A stretch of 7,652 nucleotides of DNA from Lentisphaeria bacterium UBA1784 (GCA_002315455.1 DCGG01000015.1:1-7652), one strand, 5' to 3'; shown: positions 1 to 6,864, counted from the first letter of the stretch. The notes: generated by a model from the sequence alone, not told the origin. Made by a program: numbers and translations.

Positions 1-15
1 AGGGGAAATAATAAA

Positions 16-717
16 ATGAATCTCTATCTCAAAGACGTTTTCCGGGGGATCTGGAAGGAGAACCCGTTTCTGGTGCTTCTGCTGGGGACCTGCCCCACGC
101 TGGCGCTGACCACCAGCGCCGTCAACGGCATCGGCATGGGGCTTGCGACCACGTTCGTGCTGATCGGCAGCAACGTTGTGGTGAGTTCCATCGCCGGGAT
201 CGTGCCGGGAAAGATCCGGATCCCGGTCTACATTGTGGTCATCGCCACCTTCGTCACGGTGGTGGATCTGCTGCTTCAGGCCTACGCGCCTGCGGAACTC
301 TACTCCGCACTGGGCATTTTCATCCCGCTGATCGTGGTGAACTGCATCGTGCTGGGCCGGGCGGAGGCCTTCGCCAGCAAGAACGGTCCGTTGCGTTCTG
401 CCTGCGATGCCATCGGCATGGGGCTTGGATTCACTCTTGCACTGACCATGCTGGGCGTGATCCGGGAGTTCCTCACCTCCGGTTCGGCATTCGGAGTGAA
501 GATCATCACCTCATGGACCACGGACTTCCTGCTGCCGTCGGCGGCGCCGGGCGCCTTCATTATCGTGGGGATCATTCTGGCGGTCAAGAGTTACTTCAGC
601 CGCCGGGCGGCGGTCCGGGCCGGGAAGGCCTACCGTCCGCCGCAGGGACTGGACTGCCGGCACTGCCTCATCTGCGACACGGGAGACAAGGCCTCTCTGA
701 AGGTGCCGAAAGAGTAG
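16..717 (+). CDS. rnfE: RNF/RSX electron transport complex subunit RnfE
   Basis: Integral membrane subunit of the RNF complex, which couples electron transfer between ferredoxin and NAD to Na+ or H+ movement across the inner membrane; RsxE and NqrD are its relatives. The 233-residue protein matches the family's usual length. Recognisable family blocks are LLGTCP (residues 22-27), MGLATT (41-46), IRIPVYI (68-74), and the signature LGIFIPLIVVNCIVLGRAEA (99-118). Cys26 and Cys110 sit where RnfE/NqrD proteins place the pair that helps hold the intramembrane iron-sulfur centre shared with RnfA/NqrE. About six membrane helices are evident. The start has an AGGGG ribosome site at bases 1-5. After the last helix comes an unusual basic tail with Cys214, Cys217 and Cys220. 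The other rnf genes must lie outside the window, presumably to the left; rnfE as the last gene fits the rsxABCDGE order. RnfE is preferred over NqrD because of the overall block pattern. Confidence 0.95.
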   Translation: MNLYLKDVFRGIWKENPFLVLLLGTCPTLALTTSAVNGIGMGLATTFVLIGSNVVVSSIAGIVPGKIRIPVYIVVIATFVTVVDLLLQAYAPAELYSALGIFIPLIVVNCIVLGRAEAFASKNGPLRSACDAIGMGLGFTLALTMLGVIREFLTSGSAFGVKIITSWTTDFLLPSAAPGAFIIVGIILAVKSYFSRRAAVRAGKAYRPPQGLDCRHCLICDTGDKASLKVPKE

Positions 718-735
718 TTTCAGGAGCCTTTTGCG

Positions 736-1656
736 ATGACCTTCACGGCTTTTTTGCTGATCGGCGGATCGGTACTGCTTCATGCATTGTGGAACTTCCT
801 CTGCAAGAGCCGTTCTCCGCATTTCGATTTCTTTCTTGTCTATTCGCTGTCGATCCTCGTGACGGCAGCGCTCTTTGCCGCGGGGTTTTGCGCCGCCGGG
901 GCGGGATTCAACGTTGCCGCCGTTTCCTTCCGGACCTATTGCCTCGCCGCCTGCGCCGGGATTTGCGGAGGAGTATTCACCGACGTCGGACTCTCCTTCG
1001 CCTACCGCCACTGCGACATCTCCATGGCGTATCCCATGGCGCGGGCGCTTCCCGTGTTGATGACGGCGGTGCTGACGGGAATCTGCGGCTTCGGCCAGGA
1101 ACTCTCTCCCGGAGCCTTCTGCGGTATGGGGGTGATTTTCCTCGGATGCCTCCTGATGCCTTTGCCCGGTTGGAGTCATCTTCGCCTTTCCGCCTACTGC
1201 AACCGGGGGATGTTCGGGATCCTGCTGGCTGCCCTCGGCACCACGGGGTACACCATCCTCGACGGCTTCGGGATGCAGGAACTTCGGGCGTGCACGGGAG
1301 ACGCCGGCCGGATCGCCTCCTCGGCGGCGTACCAGTCGTTCCGGGAGGCGTGCGCCATCTCCGGACTGCTGATCGCAACGCTTCTGATTCCCCGGGAACG
1401 GGTCCATCTCACGGCAGATATGTGGAAGCATCCCTCCCGGTACTTCGCAGGATTCTTCGCCGCGCTCGCCTATCTGCTGATCCTGCTGGCGATGGTCCAC
1501 GTGACCAACGTGAGTTACGTGCAGGCGTTCCGGCAGATGAGCCTGCCGGTGGGGATCCTGCTGGGGTTTCTGGTCCTGAAGGAACGGATCACCTCCATGA
1601 AGCTCGTCGCCGCCTGCCTGATCCTCGGCGGTCTGCTGATGGTCACGCTGTGCTGA
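736..1656 (+). CDS. EamA/DMT-superfamily membrane transporter
   Basis: Predicted inner-membrane transporter of the drug/metabolite (EamA) superfamily, 306 residues, about the family's standard length with roughly ten hydrophobic helices arranged as two similar halves. The first half opens with a helix containing HALWNFLCK (16-24) and includes the AYPMARALPVLMT segment (98-110) typical of EamA helix 4, then a helix at 126-142. The second half ends with YVQAFRQMSLPVGILLGFLV (261-280), a short KERIT loop, and a last helix at 289-304, again the family pattern. A short cytoplasmic, charged stretch (about 218-235) separates helices late in the second half. The substrate cannot be read from sequence; amino acids, nucleotide sugars and drugs are all carried by family members. 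The ATG lies 9 bases after an AGGAG site (722-726), 18 bases after rnfE, so co-transcription with rnfE is likely although no functional link is evident. Confidence 0.88.
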   Translation: MTFTAFLLIGGSVLLHALWNFLCKSRSPHFDFFLVYSLSILVTAALFAAGFCAAGAGFNVAAVSFRTYCLAACAGICGGVFTDVGLSFAYRHCDISMAYPMARALPVLMTAVLTGICGFGQELSPGAFCGMGVIFLGCLLMPLPGWSHLRLSAYCNRGMFGILLAALGTTGYTILDGFGMQELRACTGDAGRIASSAAYQSFREACAISGLLIATLLIPRERVHLTADMWKHPSRYFAGFFAALAYLLILLAMVHVTNVSYVQAFRQMSLPVGILLGFLVLKERITSMKLVAACLILGGLLMVTLC

Positions 1657-1692
1657 AGTTGTTCCCCTCTGCCGGAGCATCCCTGATTTCAG

Positions 1693-1725
1693 CCGGGAAA
1701 ACCGGAGAAAAACTTGTTTTTTCGG
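1693..1725 (+). other. Inverted repeats overlapping the tyrS -35 region
   Basis: Two small fold-back structures lie between the transporter stop and the tyrS promoter. The first is CCGG-GAAAA-CCGG (1693-1705). The second is AAAAAC-TT-GTTTTT (1708-1721), whose RNA could also pair CCG at 1702-1704 with CGG at 1723-1725. The second contains the predicted -35 hexamer. This may be a weak terminator for the upstream rnfE-transporter transcript or a protein-binding palindrome, but neither arm set is strong and no other terminator is visible in 1657-1787. Confidence 0.3.
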
Positions 1726-1742
1726 CCTGATGATGCTATTTT
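1714..1742 (+). promoter_or_regulatory. Sigma70-type promoter of tyrS
   Basis: The -35 box is TTGTTT (1714-1719), then a 17-base spacer, and the -10 box is TATTTT (1737-1742), preceded by TGC, which resembles an extended -10. Transcription would start near 1749, giving a leader of about 40 bases before the ATG at 1788. This leaves no room for a T-box or other long riboswitch. It also argues against the in-frame ATG at 1743, which directly abuts the -10. Confidence 0.7.
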
Positions 1743-1777
1743 ATGGAGAACGTTTTTCGAAATAACCCCGTTCCACC

Positions 1778-1783
1778 GGAGGA
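1778..1783 (+). promoter_or_regulatory. Ribosome binding site deciding the tyrS start
   Basis: GGAGGA lies 4 bases before the ATG at 1788. It selects this start over the upstream in-frame ATG at 1743, which has no comparable site at a sensible distance and would add 15 unconserved residues. Confidence 0.8.
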
Positions 1784-1787
1784 CGTC

Positions 1788-3080
1788 ATGACGATCTATG
1801 AAGAACTGAAACGGCGGGGCTTTGTCTATCAGGAGACGGACAGCGCCGCCATCGAGAAGAAACTCAACACCGAGCAGGTGACTTTCTACTGCGGCTTCGA
1901 TCCCACCGGGAACAGCCTTCACGTGGGACATTTGCTTCCGGTGATGGCCATGCGGCTCCTGCAGAAGGCCGGACACGTCCCGACGGTGCTGGTGGGCGGA
2001 GCCACCGGCATGATCGGCGATCCCTCCGGCCGGTCCACGGCGCGGGTGATGATGACCATGGAGACCATCGCCGCCAATGCGGAATGTCTGCGGCGGCAAC
2101 TGTCGCGTTTCATCACCCTCGAGAACGGCAAGGCCCACTTCGTCAACAACGCGGACTGGCTCACCAGGCTCACCATGATCGAGTTCATCCGGGACGTCGG
2201 TAGCCGGTTCTCGGTGAACCGCATGCTGGCACAGAAGTCTGTGGAGAGCCGGCTGGAGAATGGCCTCTCCTTTCTGGAGTTCTCCTATTCGCTTCTGCAG
2301 GCCTACGACTTCTACCACCTCAACAAGACTGTGAACTGCACCCTTGAGATCGGCGGGCAGGACCAGTGGGGCAACATGGTCGCCGGTACGGAGTTGATCC
2401 GCCGGATGTACGAGAACGAGGTCCGGGAGGTCCACTGCCTCACCATTCCGCTGCTGATGAATCCTGCCACCGGGCAGAAGTTCGGAAAATCCATCGGCGG
2501 CGCCAGCGTCTGGCTTGATCCGGAACGCACCAGTGTTTTCGATTACTACCAGTTCTGGCGGAACTGCGACGACGCCATGCTGCCGGACCTGCTGAAGAAG
2601 TTCGCCATCGAACTTCCGGTGGAGGAGTGCGAAGCCCTCGCGAATTGCGGCAACGTCAACCGCGCCAAGGAGATCCTTGCCTACGAGGCCACCGCTCTCG
2701 CCCATGGCAAGCAGGCTGCGGCGGAGGCATACGCGGCGGCGGGGGCACAGTTCGGTTTTGCGGATCCGGAGAAAAAGGTCCCCACCACCAGTTCCATTCT
2801 GCAGGTCGCGGCTTCTGCGGCGGCGGTCTATCCGGAGGTGACCTTCCCCGCTTCCATGCTGGAAGGCGATGGCTTCTGGATCGTGAAACTCCTGACCGAG
2901 ACGGGGCTTTGCAAATCCGGCTCCGATGCCCGGCGGCTGATCCAGGGGAACGCGGTGAAACTCAACGACCAGAAGGTCGCGGACTTCTCCCGCATGGTGG
3001 GGCCGGCGGACGCCCCCGACGGCACGCTGCTCCTGCAGGCTGGCAAGAAGAACTTCCGCAAGGTGATCTTCACAAAATAG
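1788..3080 (+). CDS. tyrS: Tyrosyl-tRNA synthetase
   Basis: Cytoplasmic class I aminoacyl-tRNA synthetase that activates tyrosine with ATP and loads it on tRNA-Tyr. The 430-residue protein has the normal bacterial length. The Rossmann catalytic domain shows YCGFDPTGNSLHVGHLLP (34-51), with HVGH (45-48) as the HIGH signature, and GGATGMIGDPSGRS (70-83). The tyrosine-pocket segments are YSLLQAYDF (167-175) and GGQDQWGNMVAG (189-200). KFGKS (231-235) is the KMSKS loop, in the KFGKS/T form usual for bacterial TyrRS. A helical anticodon-recognition region follows, then a C-terminal S4-like RNA-binding domain (about 362-430) containing GSDARRLIQGNAVKLN. The start at 1788 is chosen for its GGAGGA site and because the promoter -10 abuts the longer alternative start at 1743. 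The gene has its own promoter and ends at a strong terminator, so it appears monocistronic. Nothing looks damaged. Confidence 0.97.
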   Translation: MTIYEELKRRGFVYQETDSAAIEKKLNTEQVTFYCGFDPTGNSLHVGHLLPVMAMRLLQKAGHVPTVLVGGATGMIGDPSGRSTARVMMTMETIAANAECLRRQLSRFITLENGKAHFVNNADWLTRLTMIEFIRDVGSRFSVNRMLAQKSVESRLENGLSFLEFSYSLLQAYDFYHLNKTVNCTLEIGGQDQWGNMVAGTELIRRMYENEVREVHCLTIPLLMNPATGQKFGKSIGGASVWLDPERTSVFDYYQFWRNCDDAMLPDLLKKFAIELPVEECEALANCGNVNRAKEILAYEATALAHGKQAAAEAYAAAGAQFGFADPEKKVPTTSSILQVAASAAAVYPEVTFPASMLEGDGFWIVKLLTETGLCKSGSDARRLIQGNAVKLNDQKVADFSRMVGPADAPDGTLLLQAGKKNFRKVIFTK

Positions 3081-3094
3081 TCCCGGCCCCGGGA
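3081..3094. repeat. Short GC-rich palindrome after the tyrS stop
   Basis: TCCCGG-CC-CCGGGA begins on the base after the tyrS stop codon; as RNA it could form a 5-bp stem with a 4-base loop. It immediately precedes the main terminator, whose loop region repeats a similar GGTCCCGGGG string, so the two may compete or stack. Probably an accessory part of the terminator. Confidence 0.45.
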
Positions 3095-3095
3095 T

Positions 3096-3131
3096 AAAAA
3101 AATACGCTCCGGTCCCGGGGCGTATTTTTTT
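3096..3131. terminator. Bidirectional intrinsic terminator between tyrS and recJ
   Basis: The arms AAAAAAATACGC (3096-3107) and GCGTATTTTTTT (3120-3131) are perfect 12-base complements. The stem extends inward through a T-G wobble and three G-C pairs to a 4-base loop (3112-3115). Because one arm starts with an A run and the other ends in a T run, a U tail follows the stem in transcripts from either side. It lies 15 bases past the tyrS stop and 33 bases past the recJ stop on the other strand, so it serves both converging genes. Confidence 0.93.
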
Positions 3132-3164
3132 TATGCGGAGAACGTTTTCCGGCGGCGGAAGCCG

Positions 3165-4877
3165 TCAGTAACTCTCTTGTACGTCGATGACGCTGAGCTG
3201 GGGAGCCTCTCCGCCGTGATAGCGGTTCATCTGGGGCGCACCCAGCACGTCGAAGGTTTTGCCGTAGAACTTCTGCGGCGGCAGGTTGAAGGCGATGAAG
3301 TCGATCGTTCCCGAACGGTCCTGAAAGGTACCGCGGGTGTGGGTCCCGCCGCTGACCGCGCCGCACCGGATCACTTTCATGTCGTTGAAGCGGAAGACGG
3401 GTCTGGCGTTGCTGTGGCCGAAGGGAGAGAGCCTCTCCATATAACGGAAGAACTCCTGATCGATCTCACCCAGCCGGATCTCGCCGTCGTAGGCGATGAA
3501 GTCCTCCAGATCGGAACTGTCGATCTGGTTGCGGATCTCCCGGTCCATGGCCTCGTAGAAGGCGGCGATGTTCTCGGTCTTCAGTCCGACGCCAACTGCC
3601 ATCGGGTGACCGCCGAAACGCTCCAGAAGGTTGGCGCTCTTGCTCAGCACCTCCACGAGATTGAGGCAGGCGATGCTGCGTCCGGAACCGTAAGCGTCTT
3701 CGCCCTGCACCGTGAGGACAATGGTGGGACGGTTGTAATCCCGGGCCAGCCGGGAGGCCACGATGCCGATGACTCCCTGATGCCAGTCGCGGCCGGCGAC
3801 CAGCAGGGAATAGGGACTTTGCCAGGCGAGGTTATCCTCGATCTGCTTGCGGGCTTCTTGATAGATCTCCTGTTCTTTCTCTTGGCGGATGCGGTTGAAA
3901 CTCTCCAGTTGTCCGGCGAACTTATAGGCATCCACGATCTGTTTGGATTCCAGCAGGTGCAGAGCCACGTTGGCGTCTCCCACCCGTCCGGCGGCGTTGA
4001 TCCGGGGGGCGAGGCGGAAGGTGATGTCGGAGGGGGAAAGTTCCGAGCGGAGCTGGGAGTTCTCGATCAGCGCTCTCACGCCCGGCCGGACCTGGCGGCG
4101 CAGAACGTCGATGCCGTACTTGACCATGATCCGGTTTTCTCCGAGGAGGGGGACGATATCCGCCACGGTGCCAAGAGCCACGTAGTCGAGGATATCCTCC
4201 AGCCGGGTGAAGAATCCGCCCAGATTTTGTTCTCTGCCGTACTTGACGAAGGCATGGGAAAGTTTGAACGCCACTCCTGCGCCGGAGAGCACCTGAAGGT
4301 CCTCCAGTTCCCCGCAGATCTTGGGATTGATGACCGCCAGCGCATCCGGCAGTTCCGTACCGGCTTCGTGGTGGTCGGTGACGATGACGTCGATCCCGCG
4401 CTGGGTGGCGGCGGCCACGGCGTCGCAGCTGGTGATGCCGCAATCAACGGTGACCAGCACTCCGCAGGAGCCGAACATATCCAGCGCCTTCTGGAGCGAT
4501 TCCGGGGTGAAGCCGTATCCGTCGTCGAAACGGTGGGGGATGAAAGAGTGGACGACCGCACCGTTCTGATTGAGTACGAAGGCCAGCAACGCACTGGCGG
4601 TGATGCCATCGGTGTCGTAGTCGCCGTGGATGAGGATCGGTTCGCGCCTGGCAATCGCCTCCCACAGCCGTTCTGCAGCCTTCTCAATACCGGGGAACCG
4701 GTAGGGATCGGTCAGGTCGTTGAGACGCGGATTCAGGAATTCCGGAATCTTGTCTTCTCCGATGCCGCGTGCAGCGAAGAAGAGAGCGACGGGCCGCGGC
4801 AGAGAATGTTTCTGCTGCAGTTTTTCAACGTCCGATTCCAGAGGATTCCCGGTCAGTTTCCAAGTTTTAGCACCCAT
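3165..4877 (-). CDS. recJ: Single-stranded-DNA-specific exonuclease RecJ
   Basis: Mg/Mn-dependent 5'-3' single-strand DNA exonuclease of the DHH family, acting in RecFOR recombination, mismatch repair and base excision repair. The 570-residue length matches the compact proteobacterial-type RecJ, without the C-terminal extension of the Bacillus form. The DHH catalytic motifs are all present: HGDYDTDGITA (84-94), VTVDCGI (142-148), TDHHE (167-171), and DYVALGTVADIVPL (231-244). Further blocks are LSGAGVAFKL (197-206) and LAPRINAAGRVGDA (289-302). A helical connector around 315-350 precedes the DHHA1 domain, with GRDWHQGVIGIVASRL (362-377), GSGRS (397-401) and GGHPMAVGVGL (422-432). The last 75 residues or so match the nucleic-acid-binding OB domain. 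The ATG is preceded by a weak AGAAAG ribosome site (4885-4890 on the minus strand). It converges with tyrS on a shared terminator and diverges from the ATPase genes. All expected metal ligands appear intact. Confidence 0.97.
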   Translation of the reverse strand: MGAKTWKLTGNPLESDVEKLQQKHSLPRPVALFFAARGIGEDKIPEFLNPRLNDLTDPYRFPGIEKAAERLWEAIARREPILIHGDYDTDGITASALLAFVLNQNGAVVHSFIPHRFDDGYGFTPESLQKALDMFGSCGVLVTVDCGITSCDAVAAATQRGIDVIVTDHHEAGTELPDALAVINPKICGELEDLQVLSGAGVAFKLSHAFVKYGREQNLGGFFTRLEDILDYVALGTVADIVPLLGENRIMVKYGIDVLRRQVRPGVRALIENSQLRSELSPSDITFRLAPRINAAGRVGDANVALHLLESKQIVDAYKFAGQLESFNRIRQEKEQEIYQEARKQIEDNLAWQSPYSLLVAGRDWHQGVIGIVASRLARDYNRPTIVLTVQGEDAYGSGRSIACLNLVEVLSKSANLLERFGGHPMAVGVGLKTENIAAFYEAMDREIRNQIDSSDLEDFIAYDGEIRLGEIDQEFFRYMERLSPFGHSNARPVFRFNDMKVIRCGAVSGGTHTRGTFQDRSGTIDFIAFNLPPQKFYGKTFDVLGAPQMNRYHGGEAPQLSVIDVQESY

Positions 4878-4897
4878 TGATACACTTTCTGTTGAAT

Positions 4898-4925
4898 ATC
4901 ATAACATATAACATAGTCCCTGAAA
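4898..4925 (-). promoter_or_regulatory. Possible recJ promoter
   Basis: Reading on the minus strand, TTTCAG (4925-4920) is a candidate -35 and TATGAT (4903-4898) a candidate -10, 16 bases apart. Transcription would start near 4891, only about 14 bases before the recJ ATG. The -10 is good but the -35 is poor, and the region is AT-rich enough to yield such matches by chance; another promoter further upstream is possible. Confidence 0.35.
4901..4914. repeat. Perfect tandem 7-base repeat in the recJ upstream region
   Basis: ATAACAT occurs twice back to back. It overlaps the candidate recJ -10 and lies 24 bases before the recJ ATG, so it could be a binding site for a regulator, or merely low-complexity AT-rich DNA. 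Confidence 0.5.
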
Positions 4926-5032
4926 CCGATTCTGACCAGTTGAAAATGAGAAATAATTGCAAAAATTTTATGTTCGCCCTTATTTTGGGGGTCGGAGAAG
5001 CGTTGAAATCGGAAAAAAAACCATTATTGAGA

Positions 5033-5051
5033 CAGAAAAGCGTTTTTTCTG
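5033..5051. repeat. Inverted repeat upstream of the ATPase promoter
   Basis: CAGAAAA (5033-5039) and TTTTCTG (5045-5051) are perfect 7-base complements around a GCGTT loop, ending 21 bases before the -35 box. The 256-base divergent gap (4878-5133) also has A-tracts at 4970-4974, 5012-5019 and 5036-5039 and a T-tract at 5043-5048. The inverted repeat may be an operator; the tracts may bend DNA or act like an UP element. It is too AT-rich to be a typical terminator. Confidence 0.4.
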
Positions 5052-5072
5052 CCATTTTATCACGGTTTCCGC

Positions 5073-5101
5073 TTGACTTTTCGGACGTTCTGGGTTAAAA
5101 T
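5073..5101 (+). promoter_or_regulatory. Sigma70-type promoter of the ATPase genes
   Basis: The -35 box is TTGACT (5073-5078), the spacer is 17 bases, and the -10 box is TAAAAT (5096-5101); this is the best promoter match in the window. Transcription would start near 5108, leaving about 26 bases of leader before the GTG at 5134. The block around the -35 resembles that of the tyrS promoter. Confidence 0.8.
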
Positions 5102-5133
5102 ATTACCGCGACTGTTACATTCACATAAACCCG

Positions 5134-6864
5134 GTGCGAAAATTGATCAAAGATTGCGATTATGTTCTGCTTCTGCTGGAGGAAAATGGTCTTGTGACCC
5201 GGGAGCAAGTCGAAGCTGCCAAGGAGAGCGCCCTGAGCGGCGACGGAACCGAAGACGCCATCGACAAACTCCGGAAATCCGGCGCCGTTTCAGAAGAAAA
5301 TCTTCTGAACATGCTGGCTCAACAGTACGGGATGGAGATCATTGATCTCGATCAGTACGACATCCCCGCAGACGTGTTGAGCAGTCTCTCCACCGAAGTT
5401 GTCCGGTACTATGGCGTGATACCGGTGATGCGCCACGACGACATTCTGACCGTGGCCATGAGCGATCCCACCGACGTGGAGAAACTGGATACCATCCGTT
5501 ACCTGATGAATGGCGACGTGGAAGCGGTCATCGCCTCCGAAGAACAGATCCGGCGGGCCATCGAAAAGTACTACCGGGAAGCTGATTCCTCTGCCGAAAA
5601 GGTGGCGGATGACAAGGATATGGCCGAGTCCGATCTGGTCATCGAAGGCACCAAGGAGGGCGAGTTCGGCGGCTTCGGCGCGGAGACCGAGGACAACACC
5701 CCCATCCTCCGTTTGGTCCAGAAACTCATTATCGACGCCTACAACATGCGCGCGTCCGATATTCACCTTGAACCCATGGAGAAACGCTACCGGGTCCGCT
5801 ACCGTATCGACGGAGCTCTCCGGGAAGTGAATGGTCCGCCCAAGTACCTTCAGGCGAACTTCACCAGCCGCGTGAAACTGATGGCCCGGCTGGATATCAC
5901 CGAAAAACGCATCCCGCAGGACGGCCGCATCAAGTGCAGCATCGGCGACAAGGACATCGACCTGCGTGTCTCCTCCATTCCTACGATCTTCGGCGAAAGT
6001 ATCGTCATGCGTATTCTGGATAAGGCCAGCATTCAGTTGGACGTTCCGAAACTGGGGTTCTACGCCGACGACCTGGATATGGTCAACAAGATCATCAGTT
6101 ACCCCGACGGGATCTTCCTCGTGACCGGACCTACCGGTTCCGGTAAGACCACTTCGCTGTACGCCTTCCTCAATACCATCAACACGCCCGCCCGGAAATT
6201 GATCACCGTCGAGGATCCTATCGAATACCAGCTCCCCGGCATCAACCAGGTGCAGGTGGATCGGCACGTGGATATGACGTTCGCCTCTGCGCTGCGGTCC
6301 ATGTTGCGTCAGGCGCCCAACATCATCATGATCGGTGAAATCCGAGACCTGGAGACCGCGGAGATCGCCATCAACGCCTCCCTTACCGGACACCTGGTGT
6401 TCAGTACGCTGCACACCAACGACGCTCCCGGCGCCGTGACTCGTTTGGTGGATATGGGCGTGAAGCCCTTCCTCGTGGCCACTTCGCTCCGGGCGGTGAT
6501 GGCGCAGCGGCTTCTGCGACGGATCTGCCCCCAGTGCAAGGCTCCTTATGAACCTTCGGCCGCCGAAGCCCGCATTCTGAACCTCACCCCGGAGTATCTG
6601 GCCAACCACCAGTTCTACAAGGGGAAGGGGTGCCGCGCCTGCGGCCACACCGGCTACAAGGGCCGGATCGGCATTTACGAGATCTTTCTGGTCACCGAGG
6701 AGATCGGCAAGCTGATCTTCGCGAATGAGACCAGCGGTACTTTGCGGGACTTCGCCCGCCGCAACGGGATGCGTTCCCTCCGGGACGATGCCATGCGGAA
6801 GGCGGAAGCCGGTATTTCCACGTTGGAAGAGGTGATCTTCACCACTCTGCGGGATGAGAATTAA
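5134..6864 (+). CDS. gspE: GspE/PilB-family secretion or pilus assembly ATPase
   Basis: Cytoplasmic hexameric ATPase that powers pseudopilus or pilus assembly in type II secretion or type IV pili; 576 residues, full length. An N-terminal MshEN/GspE-N domain (about 10-147) includes YGMEIIDLDQYDIP (65-78) and YYGVIPVM (92-99). An acidic, flexible linker (149-190) follows. The ATPase core has ASDIHLEP (207-214), RIPQDGRI (259-266), Walker A GPTGSGKT (332-339), the Asp box ITVEDPIEY (357-365), Walker B IIMIGEIRD (397-405), and the His box HLVFSTLHTND (420-430). A zinc tetracysteine is formed by CPQC (465-468) and CRAC (500-503). DMGVKPFL and ASLTGHLV lean toward GspE over PilB, but the assignment is not certain. 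The start is GTG; no in-frame ATG exists until residue 60 and no ribosome site is visible before it, yet the N-terminal domain would be cut by a later start. A paralogue follows. Confidence 0.94.
   Translation: MRKLIKDCDYVLLLLEENGLVTREQVEAAKESALSGDGTEDAIDKLRKSGAVSEENLLNMLAQQYGMEIIDLDQYDIPADVLSSLSTEVVRYYGVIPVMRHDDILTVAMSDPTDVEKLDTIRYLMNGDVEAVIASEEQIRRAIEKYYREADSSAEKVADDKDMAESDLVIEGTKEGEFGGFGAETEDNTPILRLVQKLIIDAYNMRASDIHLEPMEKRYRVRYRIDGALREVNGPPKYLQANFTSRVKLMARLDITEKRIPQDGRIKCSIGDKDIDLRVSSIPTIFGESIVMRILDKASIQLDVPKLGFYADDLDMVNKIISYPDGIFLVTGPTGSGKTTSLYAFLNTINTPARKLITVEDPIEYQLPGINQVQVDRHVDMTFASALRSMLRQAPNIIMIGEIRDLETAEIAINASLTGHLVFSTLHTNDAPGAVTRLVDMGVKPFLVATSLRAVMAQRLLRRICPQCKAPYEPSAAEARILNLTPEYLANHQFYKGKGCRACGHTGYKGRIGIYEIFLVTEEIGKLIFANETSGTLRDFARRNGMRSLRDDAMRKAEAGISTLEEVIFTTLRDEN

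Noticed and set aside
511..1730. Long open frames on both strands bridging rnfE and the transporter
   Set aside because: Both overlap two well-supported genes, are arginine/proline/glycine-rich or charged without domain content, and are typical of shadow frames in GC-rich DNA.
1743..1787. Upstream ATG extending tyrS by 15 residues
   Set aside because: It directly abuts the predicted -10 box, lacks a good ribosome site, and the ATG at 1788 has GGAGGA at the right distance.
1749..1787. T-box or other riboswitch controlling tyrS
   Set aside because: The predicted leader is only about 40 bases, too short, and has no specifier or antiterminator features.
3177..4880. A 567-codon open frame on the plus strand covering recJ almost end to end
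   Set aside because: It is antisense to a gene with every RecJ motif, and arises because recJ seldom uses TTA, CTA or TCA codons; its translation shows no recognisable domain.
4878..5133. A small protein or RNA gene in the divergent gap, including a 73-codon frame starting at 4877 and a 62-codon frame on the minus strand
   Set aside because: Translations look like AT-rich non-coding DNA with no convincing ribosome site or start context, no tRNA-like fold was seen, and the region is explained by promoters.
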